Assembly (NCBI GenBank): GCA_920105625.2
Contig: OV050033.1
Span: forward strand, 130,509,821-130,573,820
Reading direction: 5' to 3'
From: Clusia tigrina
Lineage: Eukaryota; Arthropoda; Insecta; Diptera; Clusiidae
DNA length: 64,000 bases
Both the position numbers and the translations under genes were made by a program. The notes beneath the pieces are model-generated. The model saw only the letters and a list, made by a program, of their open reading frames with translations, made no database searches and was not told the DNA's origin. Of the stretch, positions 1 to 9,786 are shown piece after piece. Within the stretch, counting starts at the first letter, position 1. Each line of letters begins with the position of its first letter.

Positions 1-1395
1 AACTAAGAATTTTTGAAATAAATAATTTTTCCTATTTCTAAATCTTTTTAATATAATGAAAAAGGGGCATGAGACACTTACTAATTTTAATTTATTTTTA
101 ACAATATAAGGGAATATATTTAAATATTCCACTTCAACTCTCGGCGGGAATTTAATAAAAATAAATGTACCAATGTTTATGAATCACAAACTTTTTCTAA
201 ATGTTTGTGTATATCAATCTAAGGATAACTAAAATTGTCTAAAATTATGAAAATTTCAGAGGGTTGAGGTCTCAGAAACAGTTACAGGCTTTTAAAATTT
301 TGCTAGTGATAAAAATGATTAATGAAATTACAAATTTTTTAAATGTTTTGCTCCAAAAATTTTCTGAAATTGTGATATTTTTTTGGGGAGGGGTGTAGGA
401 AGAAGTTACAGGTTTTTTTATGGTTTGCTAACGATAAAACTTATCTCTTGTTAAAATTGACTGAAATTGTGACATTTTTGGAGGGATGGGGTCCAGGGCA
501 TCTCCTTTACAGCCTTTTAGAGATTTACTAGTGATAAAAGTGATAAAAAATGAAAAATTAATTTTATGTTTTATTTGTTAAAATTATAGTTTAAATAATT
601 TTTGGTTTATTTTAATCAAATAGCACTAAATGTATAAAAATTTGTTTTAAATTATAAGGGATAAATAGTTTTTAACGTACATTAGTTAAAAATACGCCTA
701 AAAGCATACTATAAAAAGTTATGTTGTTTGAAGGGATTGTTTTCTATTCTCTATGATGAAAACTTGTTTTCTTTCACTTTCAAGTAGAGTACAAAATCCG
801 TGTCATATCAGAGACAAAAGCGCTGCACCCTAAAAGTAGGCTTTGGTATGTGAGATGATGTTTGAAGCTTTAAAGGTTGTCTGAATATATATTTCTACGA
901 GCCAAGTCTCTCTTCCCAAAAGCCATAACTAAATAAACAAAATTGACAAAAATCGAGATTGCACCAGAAATAATTATTTTAGTTCCCGTCGAATTTTCTC
1001 TTGTTAATTCCCCATTTGGAAGATTAGTTCGACAGCACATTTCAGAGCTTTTAAAGCAGTTTCCTGGGTCTACGTTCTTGAAAGAAGGTACTTAATTTTG
1101 CAGAATGCTGTAAAGTTGTTGTGGGGATAATTATTCTTCGACCTGAATATTTATTCTACCCCATCAAGGATACAAAGTTTCTCTTTGAGCATTATCTTAT
1201 GGATATAAGTGAGAAAGAGTTTTGGCTCCCGAGACTTTACATCGCTAGACATACCTTTAACTTACCTTTAGAAGTGTGACTATATAATTTTCATCCTCAT
1301 AATGTTAATTTAAGGACATGAAGCAAGAATACCAAAAATAATTAAGGTTAATTAAAAACAGTGATGTTCTTTCAGAGTCCTTTACCAACCTAATG
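1..1395. other. AT-rich non-coding stretch with a three-unit imperfect tandem repeat
   Basis: No gene is recognisable here. Bases ~240-560 hold about three imperfect copies of a 100-125-bp unit, each containing a TTACAGG or TTTACAG core (near 282, 406 and 506) followed by a GATAAAA stretch. The rest is AT-rich and unremarkable. Confidence 0.5.
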
Positions 1396-2235
1396 AAAAC
1401 ACTGTACAACACTGTACAATAGGGGTCTTATCATATCAATCATGTTCTCACAATTTGTCAATTTGTGTCGATTTGGTTTTCTTGGGTCTTTTTCAGGACT
1501 TGGCGTAGTGTGAATATCTGGATAATGGTGGACCTACCAGGTCTGACGCCACTATTATAAAGTCCAATCAGCTCGTTGGGATGGACTTCAATATTTCACA
1601 CATATGTTCGATAGAACCCTATATTCAAAAGTATTATCCCACGGTCATTAGTGCAAATCGTGGTATCGCCTTTCTTGTGGATTTGGCAGAGTACGCTGGG
1701 ATTCCCATAACTGGGCACGCTTTCGTCCGACCATAGACCATATTCTGCATAAAAGCCCGCGCATGCGATTTGTGAGGTCTTCGTCTCCGATCTTAAGCAA
1801 TTCAGCAGGCAGGCAAACTGCACCTGCGATCTTATGTTTTTCAGCCAAGCGATGGCTGTTACGACCTTGTTATAGTCGGGCAACGGTACATGAACGTCGT
1901 CAGTGATTGTTATTTCCGAGAAACCTTCCTCAGTGGCGGGCGGGATTATTGCCGCCATCGCCATTAAGCAGCTGGGAGAAATATTCCCTCCATAACCTCA
2001 TTATTCCCTGGGTATCTGTCACCAGTTTGCCGTTTTCATCATTGTAGGAGGAATCCCGGTCTTCAAACCATTAATCAGGAGACTAATTTTCTCGAACAAT
2101 TTTCGGACTTTGTTCCTACCTCCAAGCATATCGACATCGTACACTCATGTGTCTCTGCTTCTCGTTGCTTGAGCCTGAAAAGGCGTATCACCTCCCTCTT
2201 CGCCTCTTTGTATCGCTCCGAATCGAAATCGAATT
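1396..2235 (-). pseudogene. RTE-like non-LTR retrotransposon relic, linker and start of reverse transcriptase
   Basis: Reading the - strand in several frames gives pieces in the order expected for an RTE-like ORF. First comes a linker (YKEAKREVIRLFRLKQ), then WREYFSQLLN, then PAELLKIGDE and an LCRIW segment. After these comes a run resembling RT motif 1 (HKKGDTT followed by RGIILLNIGF), and finally QIFTLRQVLKKTQ near 1480-1530, just before the point where RT motif A would begin. Frameshifts and stops separate the pieces, and the catalytic YADD part is absent. This is what an autonomous non-LTR element leaves after truncation and decay. The clade (RTE) is inferred from the motif pattern; a related Jockey-superfamily element is the alternative. 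Confidence 0.7.
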
Positions 2236-2510
2236 TGAATACTAGTGATAAAATATCTGTATCCATGAGGAACTAGGGACGGAATCTTCATACTCGTGTG
2301 ATGGAATAACTTTCTCCATGAGGATCAAGGGACGGAATCTTAATACTACGAAATAGGGTTGGAATCTTGATATTATTAATCGAATAACTGTTGTCTCCAG
2401 GTAGAACTAGGGATGGGATTTGAAACTAGTGATCGAATATTTTTATCCATGAGGAACTAGGGATGGAACTTGATACTCTCTTTATCGAATAAATTGCAAC
2501 GTAATTTAAA
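2236..2510. repeat. ~50-bp minisatellite, array A (in the intron before the MADF-BESS exon)
   Basis: Four to five imperfect units share the core TCCATGAGGAACTAGGGA and then GGAATCTT and ATACTAGTGATCGAATA. Core positions are about 2262, 2315, 2396 and 2446, so the spacing is ~50-53 bp with one longer unit. The same unit recurs at 3927-4095, on the other side of the exon. Confidence 0.75.
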
Positions 2511-2740
2511 TAAGGAACGAAAACTCATTTATTCGAAAGAGGAGCCGTGATTCGAACAAAGATGTACAATTTCTGGCTTTTTGGTTTGTTCCTTTGTCCT
2601 CAATATCACTGATCTTAACTAAAGTAGATTGCTCTTCTCCTTGTAACTATACTCGCAACAACAGCAGCACTTCCTGCATTCACACTTTCTTTCAGACTAT
2701 TGCATTAATTGTTGCTTTCGATATTAATTTTGGCTTCATT

Positions 2741-2750
2741 GTCGTTTCAG
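2741..2750 (+). promoter_or_regulatory. Splice acceptor (3' splice site)
   Basis: A pyrimidine-rich stretch ends in GTCGTTTCAG directly before the point where similarity to the MADF domain begins. The frame stays open upstream of it, but that part has no domain character and starts with TTG, so I place the exon start at 2751. Confidence 0.75.
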
Positions 2751-3469
2751 TTCGAAATTGCCGCGAAAGATGGCGCACAATACGCAGCAGTTTTTTGCGT
2801 TCCCTCAAATTGTCACGCACCAGCACGGGGCGTGGCAAGCGCAAATATTACCTCTCCAAATATCTACAATTTTTGATACCATACACAAAGACACGCCTCA
2901 AGAGCGGCTCCAACGTGATAACCGTACGCAAAGCGGCATGCCTACCTCCACCGCCCATGACCCGTATCAGTCACATGCCACTGGTCAGCAGCGAAGATAC
3001 CAAAGATTCAACCACATCGGACGTAGCTGCCATTGCCGAGGAAGATGTTGTCGTGTCCATACATGAGGGCGCTCATCAGCAGCGCTTGACCGCCATCAAA
3101 ACCGAACCGGGTGGTGTGGCAGCTCTGCCCGAACAGCGACGCTGTACGACGCTCAGCAACGGCATTGGTGGCACTGTGGTCAGTGGCACGGCCGGCCATG
3201 CAGCGAATTCGGGCTACCTGACGGACCAGCAGCCGTTAACGCAACCGCCGCGCAGTGCCTCCACCGTTGATCTGACCGAATTCGCCGAATGGATTAAAAG
3301 TAAAAATGATCATCATCGCCATTGTTTAATGCACTCCTCACCTGATGCTGATCAATCATTTCTCAACAGCTTGCATCCATTTCTGAAGGAAATGTCGGGA
3401 AAACAGAATCGCCGCTTCCGGCAGAAGGTTGTAGCGTTGATCGATGCCATTCTGGATAATGCCGACTGA
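2751..3469 (+). CDS. MADF-BESS domain protein, last coding exon
   Basis: This is the C-terminal exon of a nuclear MADF-BESS protein. The family binds DNA through an Adf1/Myb-like MADF domain and contacts partners, or itself, through BESS. The first ~50 residues are the second half of MADF: RERWRTIRSSFLRSLK, a short basic loop, then KYYLSKYLQFLIPYTK. A ~140-residue linker follows, rich in Ser, Thr and Pro. The last ~37 residues are a clear BESS motif (DADQSFLNSLHPFLKEMS, then FRQKVVALIDAIL), four residues before the TGA stop. The first two exon bases complete a split codon, so the N-terminal half of MADF must lie in an upstream exon that I could not find and which may be outside the window. 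The GC-richer, codon-like sequence contrasts with the AT-rich flanks. The specific orthologue is not recognised. Confidence 0.87.
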
Positions 3470-3616
3470 GGCGCTACATCGTCATAGCACGATACGATGG
3501 ATGTTATTCCTCCACAAATTGTTGTTTTTTTCTATATATGTATATATTTATATATATATGTATGTATATATTTTTAAAGAATACGTTTTTTCTTGTTTTC
3601 CACACTATTGATTTGA

Positions 3617-3622
3617 AATAAA
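3617..3622 (+). promoter_or_regulatory. Polyadenylation signal of the MADF-BESS gene
   Basis: AATAAA lies ~150 bp after the stop codon, behind a TATATA-rich 3' UTR (3520-3575). It is a plausible 3' end for the transcript. Confidence 0.6.
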
Positions 3623-3639
3623 TGCTTTATTTTTAGTAT

Positions 3640-3926
3640 ATATGGACAAAAACACAAGTGTCTCTATGTGGGGCTCCAGAGGAAGGAACAGCAAGAAGTA
3701 TGTGGGATGACTTCCCAGTATTTGGTATATAGTTAGAAAGAGAGAGCAATTTATATATGAGCATGAAACGAAAATTGAGAAACCCGGAAGGAAGAATTTG
3801 ATGCTAAGAAAGAGGAATATTATTATAGAGGCTGAAATAGAGAAAGAAGAATAGCAAAATGAATCTCAAAAATATAGAAATATTGTGTGTAAAAAGTCCT
3901 CGGCAAGTCCTCCTGGATGGAATGTT
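3640..3926. other. Intergenic, nothing recognised
   Basis: A short AT-rich spacer between the MADF-BESS 3' end and the second minisatellite array. No motif was recognised. Confidence 0.4.
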
Positions 3927-4095
3927 GAAATTAGAGATCCAATAACTTACTCCCTGAGGAACTAGGGATGAAATCTTAGTGGTATTGACCGAATTATTTT
4001 CTCCATGAGGAACTAGTGGTAGAATCTTCATACTAGTGATCGAATAAATTTCTCCATGAGGAACTATGCATGGAATCTTAATACTCGTGATTGAA
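3927..4095. repeat. ~50-bp minisatellite, array B (downstream of the MADF-BESS gene)
   Basis: Three imperfect units of the same family as 2236-2510, with TCC(A/C)TGAGGAACTA cores near 3949, 4002 and 4053 (spacing 51-53 bp). Each is followed by GGAATCTT and ATACTAGTGATCGAATA-like sequence. Confidence 0.75.
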
Positions 4096-4204
4096 TATAT
4101 ACTTGTATTTGTAGAGAAGAGAAGAAAAATTGCTCCAGGCTCCGAAATTTGTCTTAAATATAAACGAGTACAGAAGTCTGAAGTCGGGTGAAACCGACTT
4201 CGGA

Positions 4205-5266
4205 ATACCCTTTACCTTTCCTTTTGCGTACGAGTTAAACAATGGGGATGTTTTCTTCATAAATCATCATTAGGAGCTTATCTACGGTCATTTTCGGTGG
4301 GGTACCTTGAATTGATTATATCGATCCCATTTCTTGTGTATAGTCCAAATTTAGTCCAAAATTTTTGTATAGGTCGTAAATTATAATAATATGTCAATAG
4401 TGGGCGTGGCTGTAAAAATAACACACCCATTTTTTGTGTGGAGTTTAATGTTGGTACCCGCAATCTTCCTGTCGAATTTTGCTGATAAATCTTTAATAGG
4501 AACCTAGTGATGATTTTTGGTTAATTGTGGGCGTGGCAGTTGTATTATGATCTCCATATTCTGCACACACACTATTATCGACCCCATGAAATTTTCTGTC
4601 AATTTTGATTCCGATGGCTTCAATACGAGCATAGGTAGACTAATTTTCATTTTAAACCCGAAAGTTCCTTATGTCAAAAGTAGGCGTGTCTTTTTCCTGA
4701 TCAACCCTATTTTTTGCAGATAGGTTTATAATGTATACATGTTCCTTCCCGTAAAATTTCGTCCATAAATCTACCAGATCTTAAATTATGAATATTTGTT
4801 AATAGTGGGCGTGGCAGTTAATATATACCGCCCACTCTTTGCACAGTGTTGAGTAGGACCCACATATCCATAACTGATAATTGCGTCACTATTCCATCAA
4901 TTGGACCGAAGTTATAGTCATTTTAAAGTCATTTAAAAGGTGATAAAAGTTCCTTATATGGGAGGTAGGCGTGGTCTTTGTCCAAATCGGCCCGTATAGC
5001 AATCTGGTTCTGTATCTTTGTCCAGACTATACGTTTGCAAAATGTCACTAAGATAGCTCTAACGGTGTGGAAAAAAAGTGGCCACAGACGACCGGACGGA
5101 CAGACGGGCAGACGGACGGACAAACTAAAAATTGCTTAGAAAGTGATTCTGATCAAATCTGCATATATATGTCCATACCTACCACGCCTCCGTCTTGAAA
5201 TTGCAACTCGTCTCAAAAGCACAAAATTAGTATACCCTTTTTACTTTTTTGAAAGGTAAAGGGTAT
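4205..5266. mobile_element. Non-coding repeat element bounded by 16-bp perfect inverted repeats, with GGGCGTGGC motifs
   Basis: ATACCCTTTACCTTTC at 4205-4220 is the exact reverse complement of GAAAGGTAAAGGGTAT at 5251-5266. Between them GGGCGTGGC or close variants occur several times (about 4390, 4528, 4680, 4807 and 4970), separated by phrases such as 'cccatttttt' and 'tagtccaaat'. A GACGGACGGAC-type run lies at 5089-5120. The right end also folds on itself (TATACCC near 5230 against GGGTATA). There is no coding potential. It resembles the dispersed non-autonomous repeats common in fly genomes. Class (MITE-like, Helitron-like or other) is unknown, and I see no convincing target duplication. 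Confidence 0.6.
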
Positions 5267-5700
5267 AAAAAAGAAGAGGTATAAACATGTCTAATAAGAT
5301 CATTAAGTGTTCTATTCTCAAAGAGCAAATCAATTATAAAGTAAAGACGGACTTTGAGGACTTTGATACCGATGAGTATGATATGGTTGTCCATCTACTT
5401 TGCCACTGTCCAGCCCTCTCGCGGCGCAGCTGGTAAACCTTAAGAGTGCCCCCTCTAAAATGACCTGGACGATCTCAATTCAATTCACATAAAGTCCTGG
5501 CTTATCCTCTAACTTGTAGTGTCTGTCCTATGTGTGTCTTCTGGCCAAGTATCCGTGCTCTTAAAGAAGGCTGAAGTAAGGCTCGTGAGACACTCCAAGA
5601 TAATGTATCAACCCATGCCCATGTAAATAATATGGGATATTACAATGGCGATATTGGATCCATATACCAAATAAATACACATTATCTTTATAGTCGCCTT
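5267..5700. other. Unassigned spacer
   Basis: No ORF, RNA gene or repeat was recognised. Confidence 0.35.
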
Positions 5701-5705
5701 TTTCA

Positions 5706-6070
5706 GAGGCGCGGAAGATGGACAACGAGATTCATCCCCGACATAGCAAGCTGGAGAGGAGGAACAGTCGGAACCGTGAATTTCTACATCACGTAGTTAC
5801 TCTCTGGCCATGGATATTTCTGCAAGTATTCACACCGAGTGCGAAAATCGAATTGCGAAAGCAATGCGGATGATGCAGAGCACACCTTTTTCAAATGCAA
5901 AGATGAAAAACAGAGCGCACCACTCTGGAAATGGAGATCGGAAAAACTGTAGCTACCGAAAACAGTGTGGGGGTCCTGCTAAGCAGCAAAGAGAACTGTG
6001 ACCACGTAGCAAAATATGTGGAAAATGGGCTCCGACGGAAAAATCGGGACCTGGACACAGTAATAAAGTT
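5706..6070 (+). pseudogene. R1-like non-LTR retrotransposon, C-terminal relic
   Basis: The + strand encodes the typical tail of an R1-clade ORF2 after the RT. It has RGRWTTRFIPDIASWRGG, then VNFYIT, LLSGHGYF, a zinc-binding-like stretch ending in DDAEHTFFKC, and finally LRRKNRDLDTVIKLGVQ before a stop. One in-frame stop follows FYIT, and a small frameshift occurs near 5840. The element is 5'-truncated to the last ~120 residues. Clade assignment rests on the recognisable GRWTxRxIPDI and AEHTFFxC signatures. Confidence 0.75.
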
Positions 6071-6129
6071 GGGTGTCCAATAAGGACGAAGTGAGAATCT
6101 CCAACTTGACGGAAGTATGAAAAGTGTTC

Positions 6130-6720
6130 CAGGGAGAGATGTTCTCAGAGAGGGAGGCGGATGTTTTTCTACCCTCTCTACTTTTCATAGGCCGATTTTG
6201 GAATCGCCTTCAGCTTCTTCTGCGAATTCTCGTCACCTCAATTGTCTCAAAGCGCTTGCCGCGAGGTGGTAATTTGAATCGTGGGAACGGGAAAAAGTCA
6301 CACGGGGCCATGTCAGGTAAAAATGGATCTTGAGGAACGGTACACGATGAAATTTATGAGCTCATGCATTGTCGTGGTGAACACACCACGAGTTCTTTTC
6401 TCCGGGCTCCTGCGACGAACATTATCCGTCAAATGCTTCAGCGCGCTCACATACTTATTTACTGTTTGGCCTGGCAAAGGAAGGAAGGAATGAATTCGGA
6501 GTGGACCACGCCACGGTACTCAAAGAAAGCAGTCAACAAACCTTGATTTTGGATCAACTTTGTCGTGGTTTCTTGGTTATTGGCTCATCTGAGAAGCGCC
6601 ATTCCGGTGATTGTTGGTTCGATTCGATGTCATATTCATAGACCTATGTCTCATCTCTGGGAATTATGACTCCGATAACATTTTGGCCCAGAGAAAGCAT
6701 TTCTTTCGACACAGCAATGG
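6130..6720 (-). pseudogene. mariner-type (DD34D) transposase relic
   Basis: The - strand gives the C-terminal half of a mariner transposase in broken frames. It starts with DET followed by a stop where Trp is expected, then VYEYDIESNQQSPEWR, PITKKPRQS and FEYRGVVHSEFIPSGQTVN. The second catalytic block is VHHDNA (6365-6382) and the third is PDMAPCDFF (around 6293-6318). All three Asp codons are present (first near 6653-6655). The gap between the second and third is ~25 codons instead of ~35, so about 30 bp are lost. Stops and frameshifts make it inactive. No terminal inverted repeats were found. Confidence 0.8.
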
Positions 6721-7060
6721 GATGGTAAACTAATTTGTTTAAATAAGAACAATTTAAAAGATGTTGTCTTCAGCTCATTCAGGCACGTAATGGCCCTGAG
6801 AGGGTCTTACCCAATTAAATATTAATTTATATACAATTAGATATGCACGTATAAATAACTCAATCAAGTGACGAGTCTTTGGCCGACTGCGACTTAATCA
6901 ACAGAATGTAGCGATGACTAACTGGGTTTAATGTATCAAAAAAATGTTGCCGAGACAACGAGTGTGAAGTCATTTTAGCTAAAAAATACACACTAATATT
7001 TGTTTATCTTATCTGAAAACACAACGATTACAATTAACAACGTCAACAATAGAACTGAAA
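6721..7060. other. Unassigned spacer
   Basis: AT-rich sequence with no recognisable gene or repeat. Confidence 0.35.
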
Positions 7061-7137
7061 AGTTTAAATGGCACACGGGAGATTCAAAGAGCCAAGGAAA
7101 TCAATAAACGAACAATAAATAAATGAATATGATAGCA

Positions 7138-7235
7138 ATAACACAAATAACAACAACAGTAACAACAATAACAACAACGATAAAACAGCACAACAACAAC
7201 AACAATAATAATAACAACAACAACAGCAGCAGCCA
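7138..7235. repeat. (CAA/AAC)n opa-like trinucleotide tract
   Basis: Runs of CAA and AAC with a few AAT interruptions, ending in CAGCAGCAG. This is a typical fly opa-type tract. Confidence 0.8.
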
Positions 7236-7879
7236 TGTGTCTGAGCCAGGGAAAACATGCAACGTCGCAAAAAGTCTGCCCGCCTCATTGAAATGGAGAC
7301 ATACAAAACGACGCTCTTCTACTCAGCTAACTGAATAATAACCCAAGCGAGCAGGCAGATAGTAAAACTCAAGTTACTGGCTTCCGCTGCTAGCTTCTGA
7401 ATTCTCCCCTACTACTAGTCCCCCGAGTACCCCGCTAGAGCGACCACCTGCGACGAAATAACGTGACGAGTTGTTTAAACATCCCACGCGAGCCTGATAG
7501 GGAATATAGGGTGTACAGGGGTGTAGAGTGTACAGGGGTGGTGCTGGCACACACACATCAATCATCTCAGCCTGAAAGTCAACGAAGAGGCAAAACAACG
7601 AAAAACTACAAAACTGAAATTTCATCAGCTCAGAAAATAGGCGCAATTGCTACAAAAGCGTCAGCACAGTCAGCAGAAGAAGAGTCAGCCGTCGAACGAA
7701 GGTTGCCGCACAGCACAGGGGCAGGAAGCGCACTATACGGCATTCAACGTGGCACACATACGCTCACTTCGTGTTCATTGCATGAGCACATGGCCGCGGA
7801 CCAAACGAGCGACACAATTGCTCAACGGAGCGGCATGTGCTGCAGTCGGCTTTTGTGCAGCTGCTGCTGTTACTGTTGC

Positions 7880-8010
7880 TGTTGCATCATGATACATCAT
7901 CATCGGCATAGTCATCATCATCATCATCTACATCATAGTCATCATCATCATCTACATCATAGTCAGCATCATCATCTGCATCATCAACATCGTCATAGTC
8001 ATCATCACTG
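7880..8010. repeat. (CAT)n trinucleotide tract, His-rich in one frame
   Basis: CATCAT blocks interrupted every 15-20 bp by AGT or CTA. In the + frame this reads as His with scattered Ser and Leu. Confidence 0.8.
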
Positions 8011-8256
8011 TCAGCCTGCAAGCTGACCTGTTTGTATACCAGTGAGCGAGCTCATGAAGCTCATGTGGCCATGCATGTGCCTCGCTTGCATGCAACACCG
8101 AGGCGCACACTCACTTACACGTGCATCTGGCAAAGAGCGCGGGTTGTTTTACCCAGTTTCGTATGCGTGGTGTGCATTTTGCAAACCACCCCAATGGCTG
8201 AGGAGGCAGCCATGATGAGCTGCTGCTGCTGCTACTCCTGCTGTTGGTGGCACTAA

Positions 8257-8626
8257 TTTTTGCTGCACGTGTGGTACAGAGAAGTACTGCAAATTACTTG
8301 TATCAAAAACAGTGATATAAATCTGCCCACTAAAATAAAATTTAAAGAAGAGAAGGAATGCTCCAAAAAGCAAAAATTTACATAAAAGGAGGCCAGAGCA
8401 TCTGTTGATTGACAAGTAGCATTCCAAAAGTAGTTAGCTTAATATGAAAGAACTTACCCTAGTAGAGAAATTGGCCAAACACAATGACGGAAGCACATTA
8501 CTTTCTATATAGTAGAGCAACTTCAGCCGCTATTCCAAAGACTATATACTAATAAGAGGCTTTACAAAGCTCTGAACCGAATATCTCACAGCGTTCAGTT
8601 GTGACTAAAGTATTTGATTCACTTAC
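8257..8626. other. Unassigned spacer
   Basis: Nothing recognised. Confidence 0.35.
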
Positions 8627-8745
8627 TTAGATCTTGAACGACGGAAGGACGAAGTTCAGGAAGACCTGGCTACACTCAGTGATTCCAATTGGCATCTGCG
8701 TGCGCTTAGCAGAGATGACTGGCGAAGGCTAATAACTCAGCAATG
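8627..8745 (+). pseudogene. RTE-like retrotransposon C-terminal tail, relic
   Basis: One open stretch reads DLERRKDEVQEDLATL, then SNWHLRALSRDDWRRLITQQ and a stop. The ordered pattern (basic helix, EDL..L, NW, then a DR.xWRRLI block) is the usual C-terminus of RTE-type ORF2 proteins. Only ~38 residues remain. It could be the 3' end of the same family as the RT fragment at 1396-2235. Confidence 0.5.
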
Positions 8746-9780
8746 ATCCACACTGGTTGTCTGCCAATGACGATGATGATGAGATATTGCATATGCTGGA
8801 TTGGCCTCGAAAAGATCAGGTAGTCCAATAATTAAAATAGTATGCGTCATAACGAATGAGTTGAGTTATGTCTAAAGGATTTGAATCTTAGATCTGGGAT
8901 GTACTGGAATAACTTCCCTTTAAGATACGTCCTAATCTTTTGTATGTTTTCGGTACTAGGGGATCCGTGCTTTGGGAAATTTTACTTCTCATTTTATACA
9001 GTTTGAGCAGCGATAATGAAATCACATAAGGGGCAAGGAGATTGAGTGCTGTTATTCATTGAGTATTTATGGGTTCCCTTAGTCTCTCCCAACCTCACAC
9101 TTTTAAATTTTATAGTGTCTGTTCTAGAAAGTTCAATTCAACTGCATCCAAGAAATAATTTGAAGATATCCTTTGAAGAAAGAGTTGACTTGTGTATGTA
9201 TATTTGATGGCTCCACAAATGAATACACTTTTATCGGAAGGTAAGAATCTTACTCAACAGAGACGGAATTACATAACATCATGATTTAAATAATGAAGAT
9301 ATTCCTACAGCACTTGATTTCAATAAGACGTATTTCTGGGCCCAAACAAAGCATGATACTAGTATATTGAATGTCATGATCTATTGTCACGACACGAGTA
9401 TATTGTATACAAACCCATTCATTGAAAATGTACAACTTCTCTTCCACAGTCTTAAAGTCCTGCCTCACATATAGATCGGATGCACCATAGTTGTCATCAT
9501 ATAGATACCTTCTAAGTTGCCATACTATGATATATACTCCTGATATACTATCAAATTTTCTTACAGTGCTCTGAAGTGTGGCTCAAGTATCAATAATCAT
9601 CACCATAAATTTGGTTCATCAATTGAATCGATTCGCAAAGAATTTTACCAAGTTTAAAACAAGACTTTAGAATTAGATTTAATAATTGAGGTAGTACTAG
9701 CACCGCGGCCCGTAAGGACCTGCTGTGCGAGCCCCTATGATTCACTCTGACCTTAGGATTTTTATTAATTGGATCACTTT
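8746..9780. other. AT-rich stretch, nothing recognised
   Basis: Only short frames without domain character. The reading frame at 9286-9468 (-) has no recognisable motif. Confidence 0.35.
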
Positions 9781-9786
9781 GGAAAG

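Larger units (their letters stand above)
7061..8256. other. Trinucleotide-rich, GC-enriched island (possible 5' exon or regulatory DNA)
   Basis: This stretch is richer in GC than its flanks and contains no transposon motif. It has a CAA/AAC run at 7138-7235, a CAT run at 7880-8010 and CTG/TGC runs at ~7855-7890 and 8215-8250. Long frames cross it on both strands, e.g. 7463-8026 (+), which would end in a Cys-rich then His-rich tail. They start without ATG and look like by-products of the triplet repeats. Such islands often are 5' UTRs or first exons of fly developmental genes, but no convincing splice donor or domain supports a gene here. Confidence 0.45.

Noticed and set aside
7064..7306. 80-codon - strand Cys/Leu-rich frame
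   Set aside because: A by-product of the CAA/AAC tract read in reverse.
7463..8026. 187-codon + strand frame with Cys-rich and His-rich tail
   Set aside because: It starts without ATG, its composition is set by CTG and CAT triplet repeats, and no domain or splice site supports it.
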